In this document: in pieces, positions 45,188 through 54,556 of the stretch
Layout of the letters: each line of letters starts with the position of its first letter
How positions within the stretch are numbered: the first letter of the stretch is position 1
Source of the DNA: JAOAPG01 sp963791575
Lineage (GTDB): Bacteria > Acidobacteriota > Terriglobia > Terriglobales > Acidobacteriaceae
Length of the DNA stretch: 64,000 bases
NCBI GenBank assembly: GCA_963791575.1
Contig: CAWBSY010000014.1
Span: forward strand, 1-64,000
Direction: 5' to 3'
Notes under the pieces: model-generated
Told to the model about the DNA's origin: nothing
The model's database searches: none
Seen by the model: only the letters and a program-made list of their open reading frames with translations
Program-made: the position numbers and the translations under genes

Positions 45188-47566
45188 ATGATCGGACAAA
45201 CCATATCGCATTACCGCATTGTCGAAAAGCTCGGCGGTGGCGGTATGGGAGTGGTTTATAAGGCCGAAGACATAAAGCTTGGAAGGTTTGTTGCCCTCAA
45301 GTTCCTGCCCGACGAAGTTGCCAAAGACGCGCAAGCCCTTAACCGTTTTCAGCGTGAGGCCAAGGCCGCATCGGCCCTGAATCATCCGAACATTTGCACG
45401 ATCTACGAAATTGATGACCAGCACGGCGAAGCCTTCATTGCCATGGAGTATTTAGATGGCATGACATTGAAGCATCGCATGGGTGGAAAGCCAGTTGAAA
45501 TGGATGTATTTCTCCGGCTGGCAATTGAAATCGCAGATGCACTTGATGCAGCGCACTCGAAGGGGATCGTTCATCGTGACATCAAACCTGCAAACATTTT
45601 TGTCACGGAACGCGAGCACGCCAAGATTCTTGATTTTGGTCTGGCGAAAGTCGAAGCCTCCACGGCGAGCAAATCCGACCACCTGACGCGCACAATGGAC
45701 GAGCAGCACCTGACTAGTCCCGGATCCACGCTCGGCACCATTTCATATATGTCGCCGGAGCAGGCGCGGGCGAAAGAGTTGGACGCGCGCAGCGATTTGT
45801 TCTCTTTCGGAGTTGTGCTTTACGAGATGGCGACTGCGGCGCTACCGTTTCGAGGCGAGAGTTCTGCGGTAATCTTCAAGGCAATTTTGGACGAGGCGCC
45901 GGTGTCACCGGTAAGACTGAATCCGGATGTGCCGGGCGAGCTGGAACGAATCATCCATAAAGCTCTGGAGAAGGATCGCGGTCTTCGATACCAGAGTGCA
46001 GCCGATCTGCGAACAGATCTCGCCCGCCTGAAGCGCGATCTTGACTCCGGGCACTGGTCGAGTACTTCCGGGGTAAACAGCGCCGCTGCGGTGGCTGCAA
46101 GTTCGTCTTCCATTCCCGCTGCTGGAGCGCCAAATCATTCCAAGCGATACATCGCGGCCGGCCTCGTATTGGCCCTGCTGGCAATTGCCGCGACCGCAAC
46201 TTATTTTCTGCGTGGAAAATCTGAGACTCGAAAAATTGATTCCATAGCCGTATTACCTTTCATCAATGCCACCGCTGATCCGAACAATGAGTACCTCAGT
46301 GATGGTCTGACTGAGAGCCTGATCGGCACACTCTCGCAGCTGCCGGGTCTTAAAGTGATGGCGCGCAGTACGGTTTTCCGCTTCAAGGGGAAAGAGGAAG
46401 ACCCGCAGCAAATTGGAAAGGCTCTACAAGTTGGCGCCCTTCTCATGGGCCGCGTCACGCAACATGGCAACGACGTGGCAGTGCAGGCCGATCTGGTCAA
46501 TACGGCCGATGGTAGCGAGATTTGGGGATCGCATTATGCCCGAAGCCTTGCGGACATCACGCAAGTGCAGAGTGATATTACCCGAGACATTTCCAGCAGC
46601 TTGCGAATTCGTCTCACCGGCAGTGAACAACAGAAGATGGGGCGAGCGGGTACCACGAATCCCGAAGCTTACCGGTTGTATCTGGAAGGCCGTCAACTTT
46701 GGTATGGGCGCACGACTGAGGGATTGAAGAAGAGCATTGATTTATTCCAGCAGGCGATCGCCGCCGATCCTAACTACGCTCTCGCTTATACAGGACTGGC
46801 AGACACTTACACCGTGATTCCCAGTTATGGCGCTGGTATAACGTCACGGCAAGCGCATCCACTGGCGGACGAGGCTAGCCGCAAGGCCCTCGATCTGGAC
46901 GATTCTCTTCCCGAAGCACATACCGCGAGAGCTGGTGCGCTGGCCATGTCATGGAGATGGAACGAGGCTGAGACGGAATTTCGGCGAGCGATCGAATTGA
47001 ATCCCAACAACGCCGCTGCGCACTATTTTTATGCTGTCAGCTTTCTCTGTCCTGAAAAACGCATTGACCAGGCGCTGGAGGAATACCGCGTTGCGTTGTC
47101 GCTCGATCCGCTTTCTCCCATCGTGAACACGAACTATGCTGCAACGCTGATGGCGGCCCATCGTTATCCTGAGGCGCTGGCGCAATTCCAAAAGACCATA
47201 GGACGCGATCCTGATTTCAAACCAGCCCATTACAAACTATCGCAGTTGTACGCCGCGACTGGTGACTTCGCCGACGCGGTGAGCGAGTTACACAAATATT
47301 TTTTAATCCCAGGCTCATGGAGTCCAGACGCCAAGGGCTACCGTGAGCTCGCGCTCGCTGGGTCGGCTAAGCAGGATTGGACGACTGCGATAGCAGCGGC
47401 TTACGCACTCAGCGGAGATCGTAACAAGACGTTCGAATACCTGGAAAAGGCAGCAGCCGGGGAAGATATTGAACTCATTATTGGTATCCGCTATCCCGCA
47501 TTTGATCCCATGCGGTCGGACCCGCGGTTTGCGGATTTGATGAGACGGCTTGGATTGCCAGAGTAG
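45188..47566 (+). CDS. Ser/Thr protein kinase with TolB-like and TPR domains
   Basis: 792 residues, intact. Kinase domain about 8-270 with GGGGMGVVYKAED, VALKFLPDE, IVHRDIKPANIF, LDFGLAKVE and SYMSPEQARAKELDARSDLFS. A membrane helix (YIAAGLVLALLAIAATATYFL) follows near 320. The outer part begins with the TolB-like motif DSIAVLPFINATADPNNEYLSDGLTESL, then LGALLMGRVTQ-type sequence, then at least three TPRs (LDLFQQAIAADPNYALAY, EFRRAIELNPNNAAAHYF, YRVALSLDPLSPIV). A receptor kinase whose C-terminal part probably binds partners. The first ~250 residues are very similar to the kinase at 39642. Confidence 0.9.
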   Translation: MIGQTISHYRIVEKLGGGGMGVVYKAEDIKLGRFVALKFLPDEVAKDAQALNRFQREAKAASALNHPNICTIYEIDDQHGEAFIAMEYLDGMTLKHRMGGKPVEMDVFLRLAIEIADALDAAHSKGIVHRDIKPANIFVTEREHAKILDFGLAKVEASTASKSDHLTRTMDEQHLTSPGSTLGTISYMSPEQARAKELDARSDLFSFGVVLYEMATAALPFRGESSAVIFKAILDEAPVSPVRLNPDVPGELERIIHKALEKDRGLRYQSAADLRTDLARLKRDLDSGHWSSTSGVNSAAAVAASSSSIPAAGAPNHSKRYIAAGLVLALLAIAATATYFLRGKSETRKIDSIAVLPFINATADPNNEYLSDGLTESLIGTLSQLPGLKVMARSTVFRFKGKEEDPQQIGKALQVGALLMGRVTQHGNDVAVQADLVNTADGSEIWGSHYARSLADITQVQSDITRDISSSLRIRLTGSEQQKMGRAGTTNPEAYRLYLEGRQLWYGRTTEGLKKSIDLFQQAIAADPNYALAYTGLADTYTVIPSYGAGITSRQAHPLADEASRKALDLDDSLPEAHTARAGALAMSWRWNEAETEFRRAIELNPNNAAAHYFYAVSFLCPEKRIDQALEEYRVALSLDPLSPIVNTNYAATLMAAHRYPEALAQFQKTIGRDPDFKPAHYKLSQLYAATGDFADAVSELHKYFLIPGSWSPDAKGYRELALAGSAKQDWTTAIAAAYALSGDRNKTFEYLEKAAAGEDIELIIGIRYPAFDPMRSDPRFADLMRRLGLPE

Positions 47567-47648
47567 AGGTCGTGGGTCGCAGGCCGCTGGTCATTGGCAA
47601 ATTCAACCCCGGAGTTGGCGAATGGCGAGGCCCTGGCGAGGTGGAAGA

Positions 47649-47707
47649 GCGGCCCTTTCAGGGCCGCGTTGTCGACGTCACTGCTTTACGCGGCGCTGAA
47701 GCGCCGC
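47649..47707. repeat. Pair of REP-like GC-rich hairpins
   Basis: GCGGCCCT-TTC-AGGGCCGC spans 47649-47667 and GCGGCGCT-GA-AGCGCCGC spans 47690-47707, both perfect. The sequence is typical of the interspersed extragenic palindromes of Acidobacteria. Confidence 0.55.
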
Positions 47708-47842
47708 TCTGCTACCGCGACTCCTACAAAAAGGCCGCCGAGGTAGGCATTGGCTATACTTTGGAGTGAGGTGGATGAGAATTAAGGGTAATGCGCCTTT
47801 TCTTCGGTCTAAGTTTCAGACACTATCTGGTTCAGCTTTGGT

Positions 47843-47872
47843 TTGACGCCTTTCCTTCACGCACGATAGAAT
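47843..47872 (+). promoter_or_regulatory. Sigma-70 promoter for the rplU-rpmA operon
   Basis: TTGACG at 47843-47848 and TAGAAT at 47867-47872 with an 18-base spacer. The transcript would have a leader of about 148 bases before ATG 48027. Confidence 0.5.
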
Positions 47873-48026
47873 GGTTAGGTTTGCCTGTACTCGCGGTTCC
47901 GTTCTGGAGCCGTCCGCAATCGTTGCCCAAAGCGCCGACGCGGTCAGTAGCAAGCGATAAACTTGATCAAAATCCATGAATCGCGCAGGTGTGCGGTCAC
48001 GCTGGGTTTTTGACGGAGGCATACGT

Positions 48027-48509
48027 ATGTACGCGGTCATCCGCGCCGGTGGAAAGCAGTACCGTGTGGCGCCCGGAGACGTTGTTCGCCTGGAAAACCA
48101 GAGCGACGAAAATGGAAATGTAGAGTTCGGTCAGAGTGACATATTGGCGGTCTCTGCTGGTGATGGACAGATTGGCGTTCCGTCCGCTGGTGCTCGCGTA
48201 ACTGGGCAAGTGGTCGAGCAGGGACGCGCGAAGAAGATCCTCGTTTTCCACTACAAGCGAAAGAAGCAGTACAAGAAGCTGCGCGGACATCGCCAGGGAT
48301 TCACGGCGGTGCGCATCACCGAGATTGCTTATGACGGCCAAAGCTTCAAGGCTCCAGAGCTTCCGAAGAAAGAGCCGAAGCCAGTGAAGACGGCTCACGT
48401 TGAAGCGGCGCCTGAAGCCAAGGCAAAAACCGCGAAAGCACCAGCGAAGAAGAAATCAGTGGCGAAGAAGGCGGTTGCGAAGAAGAAGAGCACCGGGAAG
48501 AAGAAATAA
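48027..48509 (+). CDS. rplU: 50S ribosomal protein L21, with a long basic tail
   Basis: 160 residues from ATG 48027 (GGAGG upstream at 48015-48019). The L21 domain occupies residues 1-103: MYAVIRAGGKQYRVAPGD, then ILVFHYKRKKQYKKLRGHRQGFTAVRI. From 110 there is a Lys/Ala-rich extension (AKTAKAPAKKKSVAKKAVAKKK) typical of H1-like tails, absent from E. coli L21. It binds 23S rRNA. First gene of the L21-L27-Obg cluster. Confidence 0.93.
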   Translation: MYAVIRAGGKQYRVAPGDVVRLENQSDENGNVEFGQSDILAVSAGDGQIGVPSAGARVTGQVVEQGRAKKILVFHYKRKKQYKKLRGHRQGFTAVRITEIAYDGQSFKAPELPKKEPKPVKTAHVEAAPEAKAKTAKAPAKKKSVAKKAVAKKKSTGKKK

Positions 48510-48567
48510 AGCAGGTCCCTCGACTTTGCTCGGGATGACAAATTTCTGTAAAGATTGAGAGAACTCT

Positions 48568-48831
48568 ATGGCACATAAAAAAGGACAGGGAACATCACGA
48601 AACGGGCGCGATTCTAACGCTCAGCGATTAGGCGTTAAAGCGTTCGGCGGACAAATTGTGCCAGGCGGCACAATCATCGTGCGGCAACGCGGAACACCGC
48701 TTAAGCCGGGGCTGAATGTCGGACGCGGCAAAGACGACACCCTCTTCGCCAAGATCTCGGGGCGCATCAAGTTTCTGGATCGTGGCAGCATGGGCAAGTT
48801 CGTCACGGTCGAACCGCTCGGAGCGAAGTAA
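48568..48831 (+). CDS. rpmA: 50S ribosomal protein L27
   Basis: 87 residues. MAHKKGQGTSRNGRDSNAQRLGVKAFGGQIV at the N-terminus and IIVRQRGTPLKPGLNVGRGKDDTLFA are diagnostic. The N-terminus reaches the peptidyl transferase centre. No cleavable N-terminal peptide of the Firmicutes type is present. It follows rplU after 58 bases. Confidence 0.96.
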   Translation: MAHKKGQGTSRNGRDSNAQRLGVKAFGGQIVPGGTIIVRQRGTPLKPGLNVGRGKDDTLFAKISGRIKFLDRGSMGKFVTVEPLGAK

Positions 48832-48842
48832 CTGCAAAGCTC

Positions 48843-48860
48843 GCGGGCGAGGGCGCCCGC
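48843..48860. repeat. REP-like hairpin after rpmA
   Basis: GCGGGCG-AGGG-CGCCCGC, a perfect 7-base-pair stem eleven bases beyond the rpmA stop. It resembles the hairpins near 38.8 and 47.7 kb. Confidence 0.5.
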
Positions 48861-48905
48861 GCCACACAGGTTACGCAACGGTCGCGGGTGATTAGAAGCG
48901 GCTAG

Positions 48906-48934
48906 AAGCCTCGCCTTCGGGCTGAGGCTTTTTT
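48906..48934 (+). terminator. Rho-independent terminator after rpmA
   Basis: AAGCCTC-GCC-TTCG-GGC-T-GAGGCTT followed by TTTT gives a GC-rich stem with a stable UUCG tetraloop and a U-run. It separates rplU-rpmA from obgE. Confidence 0.75.
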
Positions 48935-48977
48935 GTTTTGGATCACGACCTACGACGAATGACCAACGACGGTTTTC

Positions 48978-50039
48978 ATGTTTATTGATGAGGCAACAAT
49001 TCGAATTAAGGCAGGCGACGGCGGAAATGGGTGCGTTGCTTTCCGGCGGGAGGCCTACGAACCTCGCGGCGGTCCGTCGGGCGGCGATGGTGGCGATGGT
49101 GGCGACGTGATCATGGAATCCAGCGAACGCCACAATACGCTGGTTCATTTCCGTTTCAATCCTGAATACAAAGCGCAACGCGGACAGCACGGTATGGGTT
49201 CAAACTGCACCGGCAAGCAGGGCGAAGACATCGTTCTCAAAGTTCCCGTGGGGACTATTGTCTATGACTCGGAGACTGGGCAGAAAGTTTATGATTTTTC
49301 CCGGCCAGACGATCGCATCGTCATCGCTAAAGGAGGCCGAGGTGGCCGGGGGAATGCGCGATTTGCGACGTCGACACATCAAGCGCCTCGGGAGCACGAT
49401 GATGGACGCCCCGGCGAAGAACGTACATTTCGGCTTGAGCTCAAGCTGCTCGCCGATGTCGCTTTAATTGGATATCCGAACGTAGGCAAGTCAACGCTGA
49501 TTTCGCGACTCTCTGCGGCGCGGCCTAAGATCGCGGATTATCCATTTACAACCTTGCAGCCGAACCTAGGGGTCGTGTCGGTCGGTGAAGCGCGGGAAGA
49601 AAGAAGCTTTGTGGTTGCCGACATTCCCGGACTGATCGAAGGCGCGCATACAGGCGCTGGCCTAGGCACACAGTTTCTACGTCACATCGAGCGCACGAGA
49701 TTGCTGGTGCATTTGGTGGATGTGTCCGATACCAGTGTGCAGCCTGATCCAGTGAAAGACGTGAAAGTCATCAACGGAGAACTGGAAAGCTTTGGCGCGA
49801 AGCTGGAAGAAAAGCCAATGCTAATGGTCGCGTCGAAAATTGACGCCGCTAATAAAGACAAGCTGGCGAAGCTGAAAAGATATTGCAAGAAGCACGGGCT
49901 GGAGTTGTTTCCGATCTCAGCCGTGACTGGCAAAGGGTTAGAAGAATTGAAGTATGCGATGGCAAAGAAGGTGGATGAAGTCAGAGCCAGCCAGGCAGAA
50001 ATGGAAAGTGAATCTTCGAATGTCCGCATTGAAGAGTAG
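48978..50039 (+). CDS. obgE: Obg GTPase, ribosome assembly and stress factor
   Basis: 353 residues. The Obg glycine-rich fold has MFIDEATIRIKAGDGGNGCVAFRREAYEPRGGPSGGDGGDGG at the start. The G domain follows: G1 GYPNVGKSTL, G2 around DYPFTTLQPNLG, G3 VADIPGLIEGAH, G4 ASKIDAAN, G5 ISAVTGKG. It binds the 50S subunit. The position after rpmA is conserved in bacteria. The C-terminal OCT region is short and acidic. Confidence 0.95.
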   Translation: MFIDEATIRIKAGDGGNGCVAFRREAYEPRGGPSGGDGGDGGDVIMESSERHNTLVHFRFNPEYKAQRGQHGMGSNCTGKQGEDIVLKVPVGTIVYDSETGQKVYDFSRPDDRIVIAKGGRGGRGNARFATSTHQAPREHDDGRPGEERTFRLELKLLADVALIGYPNVGKSTLISRLSAARPKIADYPFTTLQPNLGVVSVGEAREERSFVVADIPGLIEGAHTGAGLGTQFLRHIERTRLLVHLVDVSDTSVQPDPVKDVKVINGELESFGAKLEEKPMLMVASKIDAANKDKLAKLKRYCKKHGLELFPISAVTGKGLEELKYAMAKKVDEVRASQAEMESESSNVRIEE

Positions 50040-50139
50040 CCATTCCTAAGGCATTCTCACGTAAGCGTAAGAACCGCACGCTCTCCCGGCTTGACACGCC
50101 TCACTTACCACTTCTAGTTTTCCTACCCGCGAAGTTCCC

Positions 50140-52026
50140 GTGTGCCACCCTATACTGTCTCTTATGCCTGACGTGGACTTGCTGTCACCGCTCCATCGGT
50201 ATTGGGGATACGGCTCGTTCCGTCCACTGCAGGAGCGTATTGTGCGCAGCCTGGTGGACGGCCACGACACTTGCGTCATCATGCCTACCGGTGGCGGTAA
50301 GTCGCTGTGCTATCAATTGCCGGCGTTGGTATTAGGGAAAACCACAGTCGTGATCTCACCGCTGATCGCGCTCATGCAAGATCAGGCGGCGCAACTCGCC
50401 CAGATGGGTATTCCGGCAGCGGTGTTGAATAGCACGATGTCCGGCGGCGAGCAATCGCTCATCATGCAGCAAGCGCGAGAGGGGAAGTACCGTCTACTCT
50501 ATCTTTCGCCAGAACGACTCGCGCGTGAAGAGACGATTGGCTGGCTACGCGGTGTGCCGGTATCATTCTTTGCCATCGACGAAGCCCACTGCATCTCCGA
50601 GTGGGGACATGAGTTCCGCCCCGACTACCGCCTGCTAAGCCGGTTGCGCGCCAATTTTCCGGAGTCCCACATCGCGGCATTTACTGCCAGCGCAACTCAG
50701 CGCGTGCGTCACGATATTCTGCACCAGCTGCAGCTTCGTAGTCCGCACAAGTACATTGCCAGCTTTCACCGTCCAAATCTGCGCTATGCCGTGAAAGAGT
50801 GCAAGGGAAAGGCAATGCTGGATCAATTGCTGATTCTGTTGCGCAACTATCGCGAAGGCAACGTCATCATCTATGAACCGACTATAGCGCGTGTAGAGCA
50901 GACCGTGGATTTCCTCGAGGAACGTGGCATCGCGGCAATCGCTTATCACGGCAAGATGGAGGGTGCGCTCAGAAGGCGCAATCAGGAAGCCTGGATGTCC
51001 GATGAGGTACGCGTACTGGTGGGCACAATTGCCTTCGGCCTCGGCATCAACAAGGCCACGGTGCGGGCGGTGATCCATATGTCGCTGCCCAAATCCATCG
51101 AGCAGTATTATCAAGAGGCGGGTCGGGCAGGCCGCGACGGCAATCCCGCCGATTGCATTCTGCTTTGGCAAAAGCAGGATGCTGCTCTCCTGGCGCATTT
51201 CATGAAGCAGATTACTGATTCGGCGGAGAGAGACCGCGCATGGCAGCGCTATCACGACATTCGCGGCTTTGCGGATTCAAGTGTGTGCCGACAGCGGCAA
51301 ATCTGTTACCACTTCGGCGAGAAACCGAAGTGGGAGTCGTGCGGAGTATGCGACGTGTGCAGTGGTTCGCCCGCAGGCCTGTCTGAAACCGCAACCACAA
51401 CCACAACTGCGCGATCAGTAGTGGTAAAAGTCACTGACGAGCCCGAGATTGACGATGCCCTGCGTGATTACCTGCGCGAATGGCGCCGAAATACGGCTCA
51501 CGCGCAGGGTTCGCCGGCCTTTGTAGTGATGCACGATACGGCGCTTGAAGAAATCTGTCGGAAGCTACCGGCTTCAATTCCTGAACTGTTACGAATCACA
51601 GGATTTGGAGAACGCAAAGCGCAGATGTACGGTCCGCAAATCTTCGCTGCACTAGAGCGCTTCCGCAATGGTACACGGGCCAGCGTTGCTCCCAAACGAA
51701 TCTCCCGCCCTGCAGCGGATACCAAGCGCCTGCTCGACGAAGGTCAGAGTTTCTCCGAAATCGCCACCGTCCGTGGCCGCCAAGTCAGAACCATCATCGA
51801 TTCAGTCGCCGAGTTGGTGGAGAGCGGAGAAGTGGAGTTCAAGCCCGGTTGGATCGAACCGGAGAAGCAACAGCAAATCGAGGACGCCTGTGCGCGGGTC
51901 GGAACAGCGGGGCTTCGTCCGATTAAAGATGCTGTGTCGTCCGAAATTACTTACGATGATATCCGCTTGGTGGTGGCACGGCTTCGCTGGGAAGCAACAC
52001 AACCGAAGCAAGCGACGGGAACGTAG
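50140..52026 (+). CDS. recQ: RecQ family ATP-dependent DNA helicase
   Basis: 628 residues (or from ATG 50164, residue 9, which matches the family better). Motif I is MPTGGGKSLCYQLPAL, motif II IDEAHCISEWGHEFRPDY, motif III TASATQRVR, motif VI QEAGRAGRDG. The RecQ-Ct zinc cysteines appear in CRQRQICYHFGEKPKWESCGVCDVC. HRDC (TALEEICRKLPASIPELLRITGFGERKAQMYG) and a winged-helix tail follow. It unwinds 3'-tailed and forked DNA and may work with SSB and topoisomerase. The site between obgE and nadD is not the usual one. Confidence 0.92.
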   Translation: MCHPILSLMPDVDLLSPLHRYWGYGSFRPLQERIVRSLVDGHDTCVIMPTGGGKSLCYQLPALVLGKTTVVISPLIALMQDQAAQLAQMGIPAAVLNSTMSGGEQSLIMQQAREGKYRLLYLSPERLAREETIGWLRGVPVSFFAIDEAHCISEWGHEFRPDYRLLSRLRANFPESHIAAFTASATQRVRHDILHQLQLRSPHKYIASFHRPNLRYAVKECKGKAMLDQLLILLRNYREGNVIIYEPTIARVEQTVDFLEERGIAAIAYHGKMEGALRRRNQEAWMSDEVRVLVGTIAFGLGINKATVRAVIHMSLPKSIEQYYQEAGRAGRDGNPADCILLWQKQDAALLAHFMKQITDSAERDRAWQRYHDIRGFADSSVCRQRQICYHFGEKPKWESCGVCDVCSGSPAGLSETATTTTTARSVVVKVTDEPEIDDALRDYLREWRRNTAHAQGSPAFVVMHDTALEEICRKLPASIPELLRITGFGERKAQMYGPQIFAALERFRNGTRASVAPKRISRPAADTKRLLDEGQSFSEIATVRGRQVRTIIDSVAELVESGEVEFKPGWIEPEKQQQIEDACARVGTAGLRPIKDAVSSEITYDDIRLVVARLRWEATQPKQATGT

Positions 52027-52082
52027 CATGCCCGGAAGAAACGCGTCTTTCAGCATCTTCGCCTCCGGCTAACTAAAGCCCT

Positions 52083-54380
52083 CTACGCCTCCGGAATGCG
52101 CGAGCCGTGCTGAAAGTGATATTGCAATATTTTCGCGGCTAATGCTGGACGCATTTCTTGTCCGGGATCCATCGTACGCACGATTTCTCCCCGGCAGACC
52201 ACTTCTGCCGCCGCCAATCCAGCAATCTCGGCAGGTAAAACCAGATTTATTTCAAGCTGCACATTAGCAGGTAGCATCTCTTCAGCCTGGAATAGCATTC
52301 CTGAGCGGCTTATGTTTTGCGTGGTACCGGTTCTCCAATCGTTTTCTCCGAGTTGACGATATTTCAAGGGCAATTGAAGTTGAAACCGTTGCGCCCGGAA
52401 GGACGGTACTTTTTCGCGGGCCTGGCCGAAGCGATTTGGGGTTGCAGAGCGAGTAGCCATGATTGCCTCCTGAGGGAGTGGAGCATCGAGCAATTCGCGT
52501 ACTTTTGCTTTGAGATCGGGAAGAGTAAATGGTTTCTGCAGCAGAACGATGCCTGAATCCAGCGTGCCATTGTGTCCGATAGCATTCTCGGTGTAACCGG
52601 ACATGTAGAGCACCTTTATTCCGGGACGCGCGCGGGAAATCTGAGTAGCGAGGTCGCGACCATTCATTCCCGGCATGACAACATCGGTCAGCAGAAGATG
52701 GATGTGCCCTTTGTGCGAGCTCGAAAGCTGTAGAGCGGAATCGCCATCGGCTGCTTCCAGCACGATATAGCCTTGCTGTTCCAAAAACTGGCGCGCCAGA
52801 TAGCGCAGGTTGCCTTCATCCTCGACCAGCAGAATGGTCTCGCGCTCTCTTCCTTGAGTATCGGCTCTTTCCGCCTGGTAGGCTTCAACGTAACTGGTTT
52901 CGGTGGCTCCGTTGATGCGTGGCAAACAGATTTCGAATCTTGTGCCCTTTCCTTGGACACTGTCGACCCAGATGAACCCTCCGCTCTGTTTGATAATGCC
53001 GTAAACCATGGAGAGTCCAAGCCCGGTGCCCCGTGGTCCTTTTGTGGTGAAGAAGGGCTCGAAGATGTGAGTCTGGGTTTCAGTATCCATGCCCATGCCG
53101 GTATCGCTAATCGTCAGCATCACGTATTCGCCGGGCTGGATCGGAGCATGAAAGCGAGCGTAGCTCTCATCGAGCGTAACGTTGGAAGTTTCGATCCGCA
53201 GCTTCCCGCCGTGTGGCATGGCGTCACGGGCATTGACGGCAAGATTCATGATGACTTGCTCGATCTGTCCAGGATCGGCCTTCACCGCGCCGAGGTCCGC
53301 GCCCGGAACCATTACCAGATCAATGTCTTCGCCGATCAACCGGTCCAGCATCTTCAGGTTTTCTGTCACAACCTCATTGAGATCAATCATTTTTGGCGCG
53401 AGCATCTGCTTGCGACTGAAGGCAAGAAGTTGGCGAGTAAGCGATGTTGCGCGATTTGCAGCATTGGCGATCTCTTGAGCCGGACCCCGAAGTTGAGGGT
53501 CCGAACCTACGCGTTCAAGCAAGAACTCGCAATAACCGGAAATCACCATGAGAAGATTATTGAAGTCATGGGCAATGCCTCCGGCGAGACGTCCGATCGC
53601 CTCCATCTTTTGCGATTGACGCAATTGTTGTTCTAAGTCACGATGCTCGGTGATGTCCTCGGCGAACAGCTCGAAAAAGAGCAGGTCCTGCTCAGCGCGT
53701 ATTGCGCGGCCAGATAGGCGAACGCTTTTGAGGGCACCATCCTTGCGCTTCCACTCAGCCACTAATTCTTTGAAGGGTTGCCGGGAAGCGAGTTGGTCTG
53801 CCACTGTGAACCACTGCTGGGAGTCGTCGTAGAGGCTGGCTATGTTTCGTCCAATGAGATCAGCTTCCGAGTCCAGTCCCAGGATGTTGATCATGGAAGG
53901 ATTGGCACTCAGGAGAATGCCACTCGAATCACAGCGGCAAATTCCATAAGGAGCATTCGTCACCAAAGACCGGAAATTGATTTCCGAGCGGCGCAGCCCT
54001 TCCTGAGCCGAGCGCAAAGCTGCATTGAAAGAGCAAATCAAGATGGCAACGAATACGAAAAGCGACAAATGTATGATCGCCCTGCGATAATCAGCAGCTG
54101 TATTGGCGTTAGTAAGCGTGAAGTACGCGCTGACTGTAAGAGCGAAGGATGTGGCCACCAGTCCGGGTTTCCAGCCGCCGTACCAGGCGCTCACCATGAT
54201 GGCGACGGAGAACACGACGAGCCGGCTCTCAGCGATATCAGATAGCAGTAACGCCGGAATAAGGGCGAGAATGGTGCTAAGGACGGCGACGCCGTATCGG
54301 AGGATTGGAGCCCGAGCCGGTGGGATGTAGCTGCGGAGAAGGGGGGGCTTCGCTCGCATGCAGAAACAGCATAGTTCCAA
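52083..54380 (-). CDS. Hybrid histidine kinase with receiver and C-terminal PilZ domain
   Basis: 765 residues. A four-helix DUF4118-like membrane sensor (about 20-110), PAS (about 135-250), DHp with GGIAHDFNNLLMVISGY, ATPase with GMGMDTETQTHIFEPFFTTK and GTGLGLSMVYGI, receiver with phosphoacceptor Asp in LLLTDVVMPGMNG, and a PilZ domain at the end (FRAQRFQLQLPLKYR ... TGTTQNISRSGMLFQAEE). PilZ domains often bind c-di-GMP, and its RxxxR/SRSG pattern here (QLPLKYR, ISRSGM) looks usable. The gene is divergent from nadD. Start at the inner ATG (54359) is also possible. Confidence 0.85.
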   Translation of the reverse strand: MELCCFCMRAKPPLLRSYIPPARAPILRYGVAVLSTILALIPALLLSDIAESRLVVFSVAIMVSAWYGGWKPGLVATSFALTVSAYFTLTNANTAADYRRAIIHLSLFVFVAILICSFNAALRSAQEGLRRSEINFRSLVTNAPYGICRCDSSGILLSANPSMINILGLDSEADLIGRNIASLYDDSQQWFTVADQLASRQPFKELVAEWKRKDGALKSVRLSGRAIRAEQDLLFFELFAEDITEHRDLEQQLRQSQKMEAIGRLAGGIAHDFNNLLMVISGYCEFLLERVGSDPQLRGPAQEIANAANRATSLTRQLLAFSRKQMLAPKMIDLNEVVTENLKMLDRLIGEDIDLVMVPGADLGAVKADPGQIEQVIMNLAVNARDAMPHGGKLRIETSNVTLDESYARFHAPIQPGEYVMLTISDTGMGMDTETQTHIFEPFFTTKGPRGTGLGLSMVYGIIKQSGGFIWVDSVQGKGTRFEICLPRINGATETSYVEAYQAERADTQGRERETILLVEDEGNLRYLARQFLEQQGYIVLEAADGDSALQLSSSHKGHIHLLLTDVVMPGMNGRDLATQISRARPGIKVLYMSGYTENAIGHNGTLDSGIVLLQKPFTLPDLKAKVRELLDAPLPQEAIMATRSATPNRFGQAREKVPSFRAQRFQLQLPLKYRQLGENDWRTGTTQNISRSGMLFQAEEMLPANVQLEINLVLPAEIAGLAAAEVVCRGEIVRTMDPGQEMRPALAAKILQYHFQHGSRIPEA

Positions 54381-54556
54381 AATGAAATACCCGCGAGGTT
54401 ACGGGAGTTCATAAGATGACTGGAAAATAGACCGTGGCGCGAAGGCGAACCTGAAACGACAACATTTCGTGTTGAAACGATGTGCAAGCTACTATCTTGT
54501 TGATAGAGAAGTGAGAAGCAGGATACTCGCGAATTGATTTCCGGACATAAGCGAAC

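Larger units (their letters stand above)
47567..48026 (+). other. rplU leader and spacer with REP-like hairpins
   Basis: 460 bases without a gene. It holds two REP-like hairpins (47649-47707) and the rplU promoter (47843-47872), followed by a ~150-base leader. The frames at 47572 and 47791 arise from the hairpins or leader and have no family or ribosome site. Confidence 0.4.

Noticed and set aside
47572..47769. Open frame over the REP-like hairpins
   Set aside because: Its sequence is produced by palindromic repeats; no ribosome site or conservation.
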